Below the pieces are notes generated by a model that saw only the letters and a list, made by a program, of their open reading frames with translations, ran no database searches and was not told where the DNA came from. Both the position numbers and the translations under genes were made by a program. DNA of 51,849 nucleotides from Thaumarchaeota archaeon casp-thauma4 (GTDB lineage Archaea; Thermoproteota; Nitrososphaeria; Nitrososphaerales; Nitrosopumilaceae): positions 1 through 51,849 of the forward strand of contig LFEZ01000019.1 of the NCBI GenBank assembly GCA_001510295.1, read 5' to 3'. Of the stretch, positions 36,207 through 44,568 are shown piece by piece (the stretch's first letter is position 1; each line of letters opens with the position of its first letter).

Positions 36207-37309
36207 TTTTGTGGAACGCTTGCTCTTAATTTCTTTGTAACTGTAATTTCTATATTTTCAAATAACTCTAACATTTTCTTTTTGTTATCGATTAGGTAAT
36301 CTTTACCTTTATCATCTAATCTAATTTTAAATAATCTAATCTCTCTATGTTCATCCAGAAATTCTTCAATCATTCGTGTACCGCATTTTGCCGGATTGAT
36401 ATATGTATCAAAACTGTCAACTACTTTCTCTAAATCTTCATTTTCTATTGCAGACATTGTTGTTTGAACGGCCAATCCAATCTCTTTTAGACTTTTAACA
36501 GGTGTTGGAATTTTTCCCATTTCTTTTGGACCAAGTAATCCTCTTCTCTTTGCACCAAGTTTTTTTGCAACATCTGGAATCAAATCATAAATTGGTATGA
36601 TCTGGTTGAATCCTTGTCTCTTTTCATTTTTAACAACTACGCCTTTCAAAATTAATTCATCTAATCCTTTGATAGTGTCTTCTTTTCCTAGGAATGTTGT
36701 CCACACAATTGCTCCAATCGTATGATACCCTTGTCTTAATGATTCAATTAACACAACTTCAATAATTCGTTTAAAACCTTCTTCTGATCTTACATTTGCA
36801 AAGTCTTTGTCTTTAACTGCTTTTCTTGCATTTTTAACATCAATCTCAATTGAGCGTTTTAATGCTTCTAATGACTCTGTAACTTGATTTAACATTGAAA
36901 GATAACATCCTTTGTTATACCATGCCATGCCGTACGTTGGGTCTGAATCTATTGCTTTCTCAACACAGTCTAATGCTTTAGCATAATTCTTTTTTTCATA
37001 ATTTACTAATGATTTTAAGTTCCATGCTTCTGGATTTGTTATATCGATATCTAAAATTTTATCATAAACTCTCATTGCTTCTGAATGGTCGTCTAAATGA
37101 AATCGTGAATATCCTAGTTTGAGCATAGCTTCTACATCATTTGGGTCTGCTCTTAATATCATTTCAAAATTTATCACAGCTTCTTCTAATTTTTCATCTG
37201 CCATCAGATTGATGCCTTTTTTGAAAAGTCTATCTCGTTGATAATTTACATTTGTTAAACTCGTCTCATTTTTTTTACTTAGAGATGTATCATTTTTTTC
37301 ATCCTTCAT
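36203..37309 (-). CDS. TPR-repeat protein with C-terminal unknown domain
   Basis: A 368-aa soluble protein. Four tetratricopeptide repeats occupy about residues 25-165 (for example ADEKLEEAVINFEMILRADP, and AWYNKGCYLSMLNQVTESL). The remaining 200 residues are mixed alpha/beta, with GYHTIGAIVWTTFLG and a long helix, perhaps a winged-helix-like region followed by a dimer helix. TPRs mediate protein contacts; partner unknown. Confidence 0.8.
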   Translation of the reverse strand: MKDEKNDTSLSKKNETSLTNVNYQRDRLFKKGINLMADEKLEEAVINFEMILRADPNDVEAMLKLGYSRFHLDDHSEAMRVYDKILDIDITNPEAWNLKSLVNYEKKNYAKALDCVEKAIDSDPTYGMAWYNKGCYLSMLNQVTESLEALKRSIEIDVKNARKAVKDKDFANVRSEEGFKRIIEVVLIESLRQGYHTIGAIVWTTFLGKEDTIKGLDELILKGVVVKNEKRQGFNQIIPIYDLIPDVAKKLGAKRRGLLGPKEMGKIPTPVKSLKEIGLAVQTTMSAIENEDLEKVVDSFDTYINPAKCGTRMIEEFLDEHREIRLFKIRLDDKGKDYLIDNKKKMLELFENIEITVTKKLRASVPQN

Positions 37310-37420
37310 AAATTAGATTACTGAATTTAACGGATAAATATCAAGCTGCTATTAGTGCTAAATCTATGCCTAATGTATCTGTAAAACGTAAATAAATACT
37401 AGATATTGAAAGAAATGATT

Positions 37421-38524
37421 ATGCCGTCATCTGCGCACTTTGCTGTTAAAGGTCAATCACCATACAAACAAAAAAACGGTGTCTTTGAGGTGGAGTTTGC
37501 TATTACTGCTGCAAAACCTACTGATGAACAAATTTCACAAAAATCCTTTCTTCCAATCTGGCGTGAAAAATCTCATCTAAATATTAAAAATGGAGAATTT
37601 GAAGCAACGTTAGGCTCTCAATCAAATCCATTACCTGAACAAATTTCCACATTTACCACTGTTTGGATAATACTAGTTGATCAATTCTCATCAGTCGGTT
37701 CATCATTTGAATTTCAAGTTCCTGAAACAATGAGGCCGGTTTCTCAAATACCAAAATTCGATCAAACTAATTCAAAAACAAAACATATGCCACGTTCTTC
37801 TAGTAACGGTGACAAAGGTGTTCCTGGTCCTCCTGGTGACAAAGGTGACAAAGGTGACAAAGGTGTTCCTGGTCCTCCTGGTGAAAGAGGTGACAAAGGT
37901 CCTCTTGGTGTTCAAGGTCTCTCTGGTGATAAAGGATTAACTGGGCTACGTGGTGTTTCAGGTGACAAAGGTCCTCTTGGTGTTCAAGGTCTCTCTGGTG
38001 ATAAAGGATTAACTGGGCTACGTGGTGTTTCAGGTGACAAAGGTCCTACTGGTCCTCCTGGTGACAAAGGTGACAAAGGTGTTCCTGGTCCTCCTGGTGA
38101 CAAAGGTGACAAAGGTGTTACCGGACCTATTGGCGACAAAGGTCCTATTGGTCCACAAGGTCCACAAGGCGAAAAAGGAATAATTGGAATCACAGGTCCT
38201 ATTGGTGATAAAGGCACACGCGGTCCACAGGGTATTCCTGGTGACAAAGGAATAACTGGTATTCCAGGTCCACAAGGAATTCAAGGTCCACAAGGCGAAC
38301 AAGGTAAACAAGGATTACAAGGTTCTCCTGGTGATAAAGGTCCACAAGGTCCTGTTGGTGATAAAGGCCCACGCGGTCCACCTGGTATGCCTGGTGACAA
38401 AGGTCCAACAGGTGGAATGTCTGAAGAGCAAAAACAGTTGTTTAAAGATATGCTTTACATCTTAGTTAGAAAAGGAATAATTTCTGCTGAAGAACAAATT
38501 GACTTACAAAGTCATCTGTATTAG
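37421..38524 (+). CDS. collagen-like triple-helix protein
   Basis: A 367-aa protein in three parts: an N-terminal beta-rich domain (about residues 1-105, with the [18 protein letters not shown] type seen in surface and fibre proteins), about 200 residues of uninterrupted Gly-X-Y triplets (very rich in GDKG, GPPGDKG and GPQG), and a C-terminal 37-residue helical segment ([20 protein letters not shown]) that may start or lock a trimer. No signal peptide or membrane helix is visible from this start. ATG 37421 is preferred by TATA spacing; TTG 37406 is possible. Contains a perfect 72-bp duplication. Confidence 0.9.
   Translation: MPSSAHFAVKGQSPYKQKNGVFEVEFAITAAKPTDEQISQKSFLPIWREKSHLNIKNGEFEATLGSQSNPLPEQISTFTTVWIILVDQFSSVGSSFEFQVPETMRPVSQIPKFDQTNSKTKHMPRSSSNGDKGVPGPPGDKGDKGDKGVPGPPGERGDKGPLGVQGLSGDKGLTGLRGVSGDKGPLGVQGLSGDKGLTGLRGVSGDKGPTGPPGDKGDKGVPGPPGDKGDKGVTGPIGDKGPIGPQGPQGEKGIIGITGPIGDKGTRGPQGIPGDKGITGIPGPQGIQGPQGEQGKQGLQGSPGDKGPQGPVGDKGPRGPPGMPGDKGPTGGMSEEQKQLFKDMLYILVRKGIISAEEQIDLQSHLY
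37889..38032. repeat. perfect 72-bp tandem duplication in collagen-like gene
   Basis: Bases 37889-37960 and 37961-38032 are identical by direct comparison. Each encodes 24 residues (eight Gly-X-Y triplets, [12 protein letters not shown] plus [12 protein letters not shown]). Identity at every synonymous site indicates a recent event or ongoing gene conversion. Confidence 0.9.
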
Positions 38525-38528
38525 ATAA

Positions 38529-39254
38529 TTAGTACAAACTTTCTGCAACCGTTCTGTAAGGTTGAAGCCATCTTTCATGATTACATTCTACACATTTGAA
38601 TAACCATCTTCGTTTTCTTGTGACCACTTTTGGCATAACTACCACCTCGTGTTTTGTTTTAGACATACAGTAATCACATCGTCTTTCTTCATACTGTTTT
38701 GGTTGGTCTTTCGTTGCTAGAAACTTTGCTAATTTTCTAAAATCATTTTTTAATTCCTCGACTAGTTTTTGATTGTAAATTGTTGCAGCAGGATGAAATG
38801 TAACAAAAAACTTTCTTCCATCTTTTTCTACAATTTTACCGTGATTCTTTGTTATCTCTTTTCCATCCAATAAAGTACCGTATGCGGTATTTCCCATAAC
38901 GCATATGATTTTTGGATTAATTATCTCGATTTCTTGATTGATAAAATCATTACACGATTCCTCTTCTTTTTTTGATGGAACTCTATTTTTTGGAGGTCTA
39001 CACTTTACGATATTTGTGATATAGACATCTTCTCTATTTATCCCAGTATCTTTTAAAATCATATCAAGTCTTTTTCCAGCCGCGCCAACAAATGGTTCAC
39101 CATAAATATCCTCATTTTTTCCTGGTGCTTCTCCTACAAAAATTACATCTGCATTAAAATTTCCTTTACCTGGAACTGCCTTTGTTCTTGTTTCACACAA
39201 TTCACATTTTTGACACTCTTTGACATTTTCTGCAATTGAATCCAGCTTGTGCAT
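38529..39254 (-). CDS. type-4 uracil-DNA glycosylase with zinc-finger tail
   Basis: A 241-aa base-excision repair enzyme. Residues 1-185 are family 4 UDG: CQKCELC and later Cys in IVKCRPPKN and EESC as the four FeS ligands, motif GEAPGKNEDIYGEPFVG and the HPAATIYN motif. The last ~50 residues add CDYC ... CVEC (YEERRCDYCMSK and LFKCVECNHERW), a zinc-ribbon extension beyond the ~190-aa archaeal and bacterial enzymes. Removes uracil from DNA. Confidence 0.92.
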   Translation of the reverse strand: MHKLDSIAENVKECQKCELCETRTKAVPGKGNFNADVIFVGEAPGKNEDIYGEPFVGAAGKRLDMILKDTGINREDVYITNIVKCRPPKNRVPSKKEEESCNDFINQEIEIINPKIICVMGNTAYGTLLDGKEITKNHGKIVEKDGRKFFVTFHPAATIYNQKLVEELKNDFRKLAKFLATKDQPKQYEERRCDYCMSKTKHEVVVMPKVVTRKRRWLFKCVECNHERWLQPYRTVAESLY

Positions 39255-39282
39255 ATGTATAATTTGAGGAACTACTGAATAA

Positions 39283-39509
39283 TTAATCTAAACTCATTTG
39301 AGATATTGCAGGTAAAGTAAAGAAATACTCATCTTCAAACTCAAAGTCAGTTTCACCCTTTTCTCTTAATGAATTAAAGTAATTACCGCAATCTGAGTGA
39401 AATTGTAAATTGGTATTATTTTGACCTGGCATACATGCCGATCTAAAACAATTCTTATGTTTGGCTTTGTGAGAATAATTTGTTAAACAATGTAGATTGT
39501 TTTACGCAT
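39283..39509 (-). pseudogene. small Cys/His protein gene with apparent one-base frameshift
   Basis: From stop 39283-39285 an open minus-strand frame runs back through NYFNSLREKG, FHSDCGNYF, KNCFRSACMPG and HCLTNYSHKAKH to about 39495, rich in Cys and His in a zinc-site-like pattern. That frame has no ATG, GTG or TTG upstream of ATG 39432. In a different frame a good ATG (39509, MRKT) lies with an AT box about 26 nt upstream. One extra base near 39490-39500 would join them into a ~75-aa protein. Either a recent frameshift, a sequencing error, or a 49-aa protein starting at 39432. Confidence 0.5.
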
Positions 39510-39548
39510 TAAAAGAATACATAATAGAACCAAGCCTAAATTTCAATT

Positions 39549-41021
39549 ATGAGTGATTTACAAAAATCTGGATCAGAGTTTATTATCCATGAACAAAAGA
39601 CCCCTGATTTAGAGTTCCTGAAATTCTTTGACCCTACTACAATGAGCATTCATCTCAAAGAAAATCAAAAACCTCTTGGCAAGAAAGGAATGCCTGGAAG
39701 TTTTGAGTTAGTGGAACTTGATACAAAAACACTTGACCGTGATTATCTTGAAATTATAACAAATCAAATTTTATCGGTAATAGATGATGAAACTCTTGGA
39801 AATACCGAAATATCAAAACATGGTGCTTTAGTAATACAGTATAGAGACTATAGAATTGTCATAACGAGACCTCCGTTTTCTGAACTTTTAGAAATCACAA
39901 TAGTTCACCCAATTAAACAAATGTCATTAGAGGATTATCATCCATCTGAGAAACTGATGAATAGATTGAAACAACAAGCCGAAGGAATTCTTATTTCTGG
40001 TGCTCCTGGTTCTGGAAAAAGTACACTTGCATCAGGAATTGCAAACTTTTTTAATCGCTCTGGAAACATTGTTAAAACATTTGAATCTCCCCGTGATTTA
40101 CAAGTTGATCCTGGAGTAACTCAGTACAATAAGTTAGATGGAAGTTTTGAAAATTCTGCAGACATCTTGTTGCTTGTTAGACCAGATTATACAATATTTG
40201 ATGAGGTTAGACGAAGAGAAGATTTTAGAATTTTCAGTGATCTTAGATTGACTGGAGTTGGCATGGTTGGAGTTGTCCATGCAAATGCCCCAATTGATGC
40301 AATTCAGAGATTTATTGGAAAAATTGAACTTGGAATTATTCCAAATATACTTGACACTGTAATTTATGTAAAAGATGGAGGCATTTCCAAAGTTTACCAA
40401 CTTGAATTAAAAGTAAAGGTTCCATCTGGAATGGTTGAACAAGATTTAGCACGACCTGTAATTATGATATCTGATTTTGAAACAAACACTTTGGAATATG
40501 AAGTTTATACCTTTGGTGAGGAAAACATCATAATTCCTGTAACTGAAAATGGTTCACAAAAAACTGGACTAGAACATTTAGCTGAAGAAAAAATTCTAGA
40601 CCGATTATATAGATTTGATTCTCACCCTAAAGTTGAATTTCTCAGTCCTGGCAGAATCAAAATTTTTGTTTCAAAAGATTCTATTCCTGCACTAATTGGA
40701 AAAGCAGGGAAAACTATTCAGGAATTAGAAAAATCTCTTGGTTTACACATTGATGTTGAAGAACATGGAGCACAACAAGTTCTTCCATCTCAATCTTTAT
40801 CATATGATTATGGTGAATCTGGAACTGCTCTAATATTTGAGGTAGATAGACAGTATACTGGAAATATTGCAAACTTTGTTGTAAATGATGAATTTCTATT
40901 TTCGTCTAGGATTGGCAAAAAAGGCAAAATCAAAATTCTGAAGCGTTCTACTGAGGGTAAGCGTTTTTCTAGATTTGTTAATCATGATGATAATATGGAA
41001 ATATTTCTAAAAAGAGATTAG
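39549..41021 (+). CDS. PilT/VirB11-like ATPase with C-terminal KH domain
   Basis: A 490-aa protein. Central P-loop ATPase (Walker A GAPGSGKST at about residue 152, VRPDYTIFDEVRRREDF and HANAPIDAI in the T2SS/PilT pattern) followed by a KH RNA-binding domain (about 355-410, with SKDSIPALIGKAGKTIQEL, GxxG = GKAG). Euryarchaeal relatives carry an N-terminal PIN nuclease domain; here the protein starts in the linker (FLKFFDPTTMSIHLKENQKP), so PIN is absent. Probably an RNA-linked ATPase and not a pilus motor, since no pilin genes are nearby. Confidence 0.85.
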   Translation: MSDLQKSGSEFIIHEQKTPDLEFLKFFDPTTMSIHLKENQKPLGKKGMPGSFELVELDTKTLDRDYLEIITNQILSVIDDETLGNTEISKHGALVIQYRDYRIVITRPPFSELLEITIVHPIKQMSLEDYHPSEKLMNRLKQQAEGILISGAPGSGKSTLASGIANFFNRSGNIVKTFESPRDLQVDPGVTQYNKLDGSFENSADILLLVRPDYTIFDEVRRREDFRIFSDLRLTGVGMVGVVHANAPIDAIQRFIGKIELGIIPNILDTVIYVKDGGISKVYQLELKVKVPSGMVEQDLARPVIMISDFETNTLEYEVYTFGEENIIIPVTENGSQKTGLEHLAEEKILDRLYRFDSHPKVEFLSPGRIKIFVSKDSIPALIGKAGKTIQELEKSLGLHIDVEEHGAQQVLPSQSLSYDYGESGTALIFEVDRQYTGNIANFVVNDEFLFSSRIGKKGKIKILKRSTEGKRFSRFVNHDDNMEIFLKRD

Positions 41022-41064
41022 AATTCAGCTAATTTTTTTCATAATGACATCACAAGATTTGAAA

Positions 41065-41187
41065 TCACACAAAAAGTTTGATCAAAAGCATTGACAAATA
41101 TGCAACTCCAGCACTTGCAGGGATCGTAACAATCCATGCCCAAACTATTCTTTTGCCTATTCCCCACCTAACTACAGAAATACGCCT
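41065..41187 (-). pseudogene. 3' remnant of a second PiT-family transporter gene
   Basis: Directly after the stop of the intact PiT gene, in another frame, the minus strand encodes AVRRISVVRWGIGKRIVWAW, then about 20 more residues and a stop (41065-41067). This matches, residue for residue at many positions, the end of the intact protein (RRAVRWEVGKRIVFAWLITI). Only the last ~41 codons remain, with no start, so it is a relic of a tandem paralogue. Confidence 0.8.
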
Positions 41188-42179
41188 TACTGCACAAAAT
41201 ACTGAATAATCATTGTAACCACATATGCAATTGCAGCAGCACCAGGAATAGTAATCAACCAAGCAAATACAATTCTTTTTCCAACTTCCCAACGTACTGC
41301 ACGTCTTCTCTTAACTGCACCTGCACCCATAATTGAGCCGGTAATAGCATGAGTTGTACTAGCAGGTATTCCAAGGAATGCAAATATTGCCAACACAATT
41401 CCTCCACCAGTTTCTGCTGCAAAACCCTGATAAGGCCTCAACCTAGCAATTTTCATCCCTAGCGTCTTGATTACTTTGTAGCCACCAAAGAACGTTCCAA
41501 GTGCAATGGCAGATGCAGCCGCAAGTATTACCCATACAGGTACATCTGTAACGTCAGTTACCAATCCCTCAGAGAATAAAATTAAAACGATTATGCCCAT
41601 TACTTTCTGCCCATCGTTTGCACCATGAGTTAATGCAAACCATGCAGATGATATCAGCTGTAATTTTCCAAACGAGTAATTTACTTTTTGAGGAGGTTTT
41701 GATGCAAACACTGCAATAATTATTCCAGCAAAAAGAAATCCAATGGCCATACCTCCCAGAGGAGACACTATAATTCCGGTCAGTGTTTTAGTCAATCCAT
41801 CTAAAATTAAGTTTTCAATTCCCACTCCGGCAATGCCCGCTCCTATTAATCCTCCAATCAAAGAGTGGCTGTTTGAAATTGGCAAACCCAAATGAGTACA
41901 GACAGCACCCCAAGTAATTGCTGCAGATAGTCCACCAAGAATCATGTAGATGGTAACATCGTCAGGATTGATTATTCCCTTTGATATTGTCATGGCAACT
42001 GCAACTCCAAAAATAAAAGGTCCTGCAAAATTTGCTATTGCAGACAACATAACGGCGTGTATTGGTTTTAAAACTCTAGTACCAATAACAGTAGCTACAG
42101 AATTAGCAGCGTCATTAAAACCATTTACAAAATCAAAAATTAATGCTGCTATTATTGCACCTATAGCTAATTCATACAT
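41187..42179 (-). CDS. PiT-family inorganic phosphate transporter
   Basis: A 330-aa membrane protein with about ten transmembrane segments and the two inverted family signatures: GFNDAANSVATVIGTRV near the N-terminus and THGANDGQKVMGI in the second half. Low-affinity phosphate (or metal-phosphate) uptake by cation symport. The DUF47/PhoU-like gene ends seven bases upstream on the same strand, the standard pit partner. A remnant of a second copy follows its stop. Confidence 0.93.
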   Translation of the reverse strand: MYELAIGAIIAALIFDFVNGFNDAANSVATVIGTRVLKPIHAVMLSAIANFAGPFIFGVAVAMTISKGIINPDDVTIYMILGGLSAAITWGAVCTHLGLPISNSHSLIGGLIGAGIAGVGIENLILDGLTKTLTGIIVSPLGGMAIGFLFAGIIIAVFASKPPQKVNYSFGKLQLISSAWFALTHGANDGQKVMGIIVLILFSEGLVTDVTDVPVWVILAAASAIALGTFFGGYKVIKTLGMKIARLRPYQGFAAETGGGIVLAIFAFLGIPASTTHAITGSIMGAGAVKRRRAVRWEVGKRIVFAWLITIPGAAAIAYVVTMIIQYFVQ

Positions 42180-42186
42180 AACATCA

Positions 42187-42816
42187 CTAAGTGTATTTTA
42201 GAACTATATCTTCAATGACGTCTGCCACATCCACACATCTATCAGATGCAGTTTCCATTGTTTCGTAAATATCTTTTAATTTAATTATGTGAATTGCGTC
42301 ATTGCTTTCAAAAAGTTTTTCAATAGATTGTCGATACAAGTCATCAACGGTATGCTCAATTTTACTTGTTGTTCTGCAATGCAATATCATATCTTGAGCA
42401 TTTTTAAAATTGTTTAATTTTGATACTATATAATGAACTTCTTTTGTTGCGTTAACTAGCTCTCTTGCCATTTCTAGTGCATACGGTGGGGTAGTTGTAA
42501 TTTTGTAACTATGGGTTCTTGAAGAAATTCCATCCATGAAATCAATCACATCGTCTATTTTTGAGGCTATTCTTTGCATGTCTTCACGATCTAAATAAGT
42601 GATGAATGTTTTATTTAATTCAGCAAAAATATCACGAGTAAGAACATCAGCTTCGGTTTCAAGTTGTTTGATTTTTGCATGTTGTTCCACATTGCTAAGA
42701 TCTGAAAACAAAACAACTAGTGCTTCAGCAGTTTCAACTGCTTTTTTACCTAAATTATCAAGAATCAATAAAATTTCTTTATCATTTGATTTTACCCAAG
42801 AAAACATGTTTGCCAT
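42187..42816 (-). CDS. DUF47 (PhoU-like) phosphate transport regulator
   Basis: A 209-aa all-helical protein of the DUF47 family: KIKQLETEADVLTRDIFAELN, then REDMQRIASKIDDVIDFMDG and the C-terminal DIYETMETASDRCVDVADVIEDIV, the repeated metal-binding three-helix pattern shared with PhoU. It is cotranscribed with pit and probably gates it. The start may be ATG 42816 or 42807. A TTCTA-T-TAGAA palindrome lies upstream of its TATA box. Confidence 0.92.
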   Translation of the reverse strand: MANMFSWVKSNDKEILLILDNLGKKAVETAEALVVLFSDLSNVEQHAKIKQLETEADVLTRDIFAELNKTFITYLDREDMQRIASKIDDVIDFMDGISSRTHSYKITTTPPYALEMARELVNATKEVHYIVSKLNNFKNAQDMILHCRTTSKIEHTVDDLYRQSIEKLFESNDAIHIIKLKDIYETMETASDRCVDVADVIEDIVLKYT

Positions 42817-42878
42817 AAATTAAATCAAATAAGGCATGAATTAAAACCATTGACAATGAAACAAGCCCATCTATATAG

Positions 42879-42889
42879 TTCTATTAGAA
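42879..42889. promoter_or_regulatory. palindrome upstream of DUF47-pit operon
   Basis: TTCTA-T-TAGAA is an 11-bp perfect palindrome. On the minus strand it lies directly before a TATA-like CTATATAG (42868-42876). The half sites are the same as in the larger palindromes near phnD and phnC. It overlaps the 3' end of the DtxR-type gene. Confidence 0.45.
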
Positions 42890-43345
42890 TTTTTCAAAAC
42901 TATTCCTTATCTTTGGATCTGCTTTGAAAAATGTCACAAATTTTCTAATCTGTCTAATTGTTTTTGGATTAAGATGGTGTTCGATTCCTTCTGCATCTTG
43001 ATTTGCAATTTCTTTACCAATTCCTAAAATCTCGAAAAACTCTAGTAAAATTCCATGTTTTTGTTTTATCATGTCCGCAATTTTCTGACCTTTTTCTGTT
43101 AGCTTAATTCCATAATATTTCTCATATTCCAAATATCCATCTGCATCCAATTTCTTGAGCATTTTTGTTACACTTGGTGCACTGACGTTCATGTATCTTG
43201 AAATATCTAGCGTTGCAGCATATCCTTTCATATCTACTAGTTCTGAAATGACCTCCAAATAGTCTTCAACTCTTGAAGAAATGGGTCTTTCAGATTCATG
43301 TGCTGCTTTGATTGAATCTAATCTACGTGAAGTCTTGTTTTTCAT
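42884..43345 (-). CDS. DtxR/MntR-family metal-dependent transcription regulator
   Basis: A 153-aa regulator. N-terminal winged helix (about residues 22-85: VEDYLEVISELVDMKGYAAT, VSAPSVTKMLKKLDADG, LTEKGQKIAD) and a metal-binding dimerisation domain with EGIEHHLNPKT, the His/Glu ligand region of DtxR. Expected to repress iron or manganese uptake genes when metal is bound; its target is not known. It may control the pit operon downstream. An inverted repeat around its own TATA box suggests autoregulation. Confidence 0.9.
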   Translation of the reverse strand: MKNKTSRRLDSIKAAHESERPISSRVEDYLEVISELVDMKGYAATLDISRYMNVSAPSVTKMLKKLDADGYLEYEKYYGIKLTEKGQKIADMIKQKHGILLEFFEILGIGKEIANQDAEGIEHHLNPKTIRQIRKFVTFFKADPKIRNSFEKF

Positions 43346-43357
43346 TATGGCAATAAG

Positions 43358-43384
43358 AATTTCCTTTTATATAAATTGGAAATT
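43358..43384. promoter_or_regulatory. inverted repeat flanking the TATA box of the DtxR-type gene
   Basis: AATTTCC (43358-43364) and GGAAATT (43378-43384) are exact inverted 7-bp arms around a 13-bp spacer that contains TATATAAA-like sequence, about 15-35 nt before the regulator ATG. A dimeric repressor bound here would block TBP, so autoregulation is likely. Confidence 0.5.
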
Positions 43385-43461
43385 ATTGTGATAAAATCTT
43401 GACTTGAATGTAGTGTATTTTGATCACTGGCTGTTAACTATATTTCCTAAAACATCAATAA

Positions 43462-43809
43462 ATGACTGATTCACTCAATGAAAAAATCGGAAGATTACGA
43501 ATAGTGAGAGAATCCGTATCTAGACGTTCTGATTTGTATAGTGATATGGGAAAATTGGATGATAAAAAAACTGCACAATCCATGCATGCATTAAATCATG
43601 CATCTGCTCCTGGTAAAAAAATGCAAAAACTAGGATTTATCCTGATATGGATCCCTGAACCTACCGGAGTAACAATTGCAGCTGGGGCTCCAATGGTATT
43701 GGCAGGTAGATATTTTGATAAAAAATACAATGGCGCTACATTGAAAGATATTGGTCAAAGTACTCGTGAAACAATATCCTCGATTAATCAATTCACAACG
43801 TCATTCTAA
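43462..43809 (+). CDS. hypothetical protein with one hydrophobic segment
   Basis: A 115-aa protein: charged N-terminal 50 residues (RIVRESVSRRSDLYSDMGKL), then LGFILIWIPEPTGVTIAAGA as a moderately hydrophobic segment, possibly peripheral or single-span membrane. Not recognised. The next gene, a DUF192 protein, begins 39 nt later on the same strand. Confidence 0.6.
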   Translation: MTDSLNEKIGRLRIVRESVSRRSDLYSDMGKLDDKKTAQSMHALNHASAPGKKMQKLGFILIWIPEPTGVTIAAGAPMVLAGRYFDKKYNGATLKDIGQSTRETISSINQFTTSF

Positions 43810-43847
43810 TTGCTTTAGTTTTTATTTTATCTCATATTACATAAGAT

Positions 43848-44351
43848 ATGCCAACACGTCTTCAAGTTTTGATCCCAATTGGTGTTGCTGCTATAATAGT
43901 TGGTGCTGCAGGAATGATATCACTTCCTTCTGAAGTAAAACTTGACGCAAATTCAAATTTCCTAATGGGCGTTGTACAATTAGATGATGAAATTATTCAA
44001 GTATACATTGCGGATAATGATCCACGTAGAATGCGTGGTCTGATGTGGGAGACTCAGAGTTTCCTTGCTGATGATAAAGGAATGCTGTTTGTATTTGATG
44101 AACCTGGAAATCGTTCAATGTGGATGAAAAATATGCAATTTCATCTTGACATCATTTGGTTTAATGAAACTGGTGCCGTGGTTGAAATTAAAAAAAATGT
44201 TCCTCCATGTATAACTCCTGTTGAAGTAATGAGCTGTAAATCCGATGGTGTTTCTGCTGATAATGCACAATATGTTCTTGAAATGACATCTGGATATGTT
44301 GATGAACATTCTATAACTGAAAACTCACAATTACAGATAATCTCAATCTAG
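43848..44351 (+). CDS. exported/membrane-anchored DUF192 protein
   Basis: A 167-aa protein with an N-terminal hydrophobic segment (about residues 8-24) and a DUF192 domain: RRMRGLMWETQSFLADDKGM, NRSMWMKNMQFHLDIIW and VPPCITPVEVMSC. DUF192 proteins are small beta-barrels, often secreted, of unknown function. One base separates its stop from the ATG of the next gene. Confidence 0.88.
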   Translation: MPTRLQVLIPIGVAAIIVGAAGMISLPSEVKLDANSNFLMGVVQLDDEIIQVYIADNDPRRMRGLMWETQSFLADDKGMLFVFDEPGNRSMWMKNMQFHLDIIWFNETGAVVEIKKNVPPCITPVEVMSCKSDGVSADNAQYVLEMTSGYVDEHSITENSQLQIISI

Positions 44352-44549
44352 ATGAATCTATTTTATCAAAGAACGTATCTTGTTCTAGGAATGTTTTTTA
44401 TTTTTGTTGGAGCTTATTCAGCATACGATGCTGGAACTAGTTATCAAACTACTACTACTGTAATAGTTATTGTTTCAAGTATTGGATTCGTCTTAGGTGG
44501 AATTTATTTACTTATCACATATCTGAAAAACCGAAAGATCTTAAAATGA
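44352..44549 (+). CDS. small two-helix membrane protein
   Basis: A 65-aa protein with two transmembrane segments (about residues 8-26 and 36-57) and a basic tail (KNRKILK). Its ATG follows the DUF192 stop immediately, so the two are very likely co-translated. No function recognised. Confidence 0.65.
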   Translation: MNLFYQRTYLVLGMFFIFVGAYSAYDAGTSYQTTTTVIVIVSSIGFVLGGIYLLITYLKNRKILK

Positions 44550-44568
44550 GTTGATTAATTCGTATAGT

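Noticed and set aside
37984-38408. Long minus-strand open frames opposite the collagen repeats
   Set aside because: They are complements of Gly-X-Y codons (Pro/Leu/Ser or Trp/Thr-rich repeats) and carry no independent signal.
37800-38410. Regular short repeats resembling a CRISPR array
   Set aside because: Units are 9-72 bp, directly adjacent without spacers and in one coding frame; this is collagen coding sequence.
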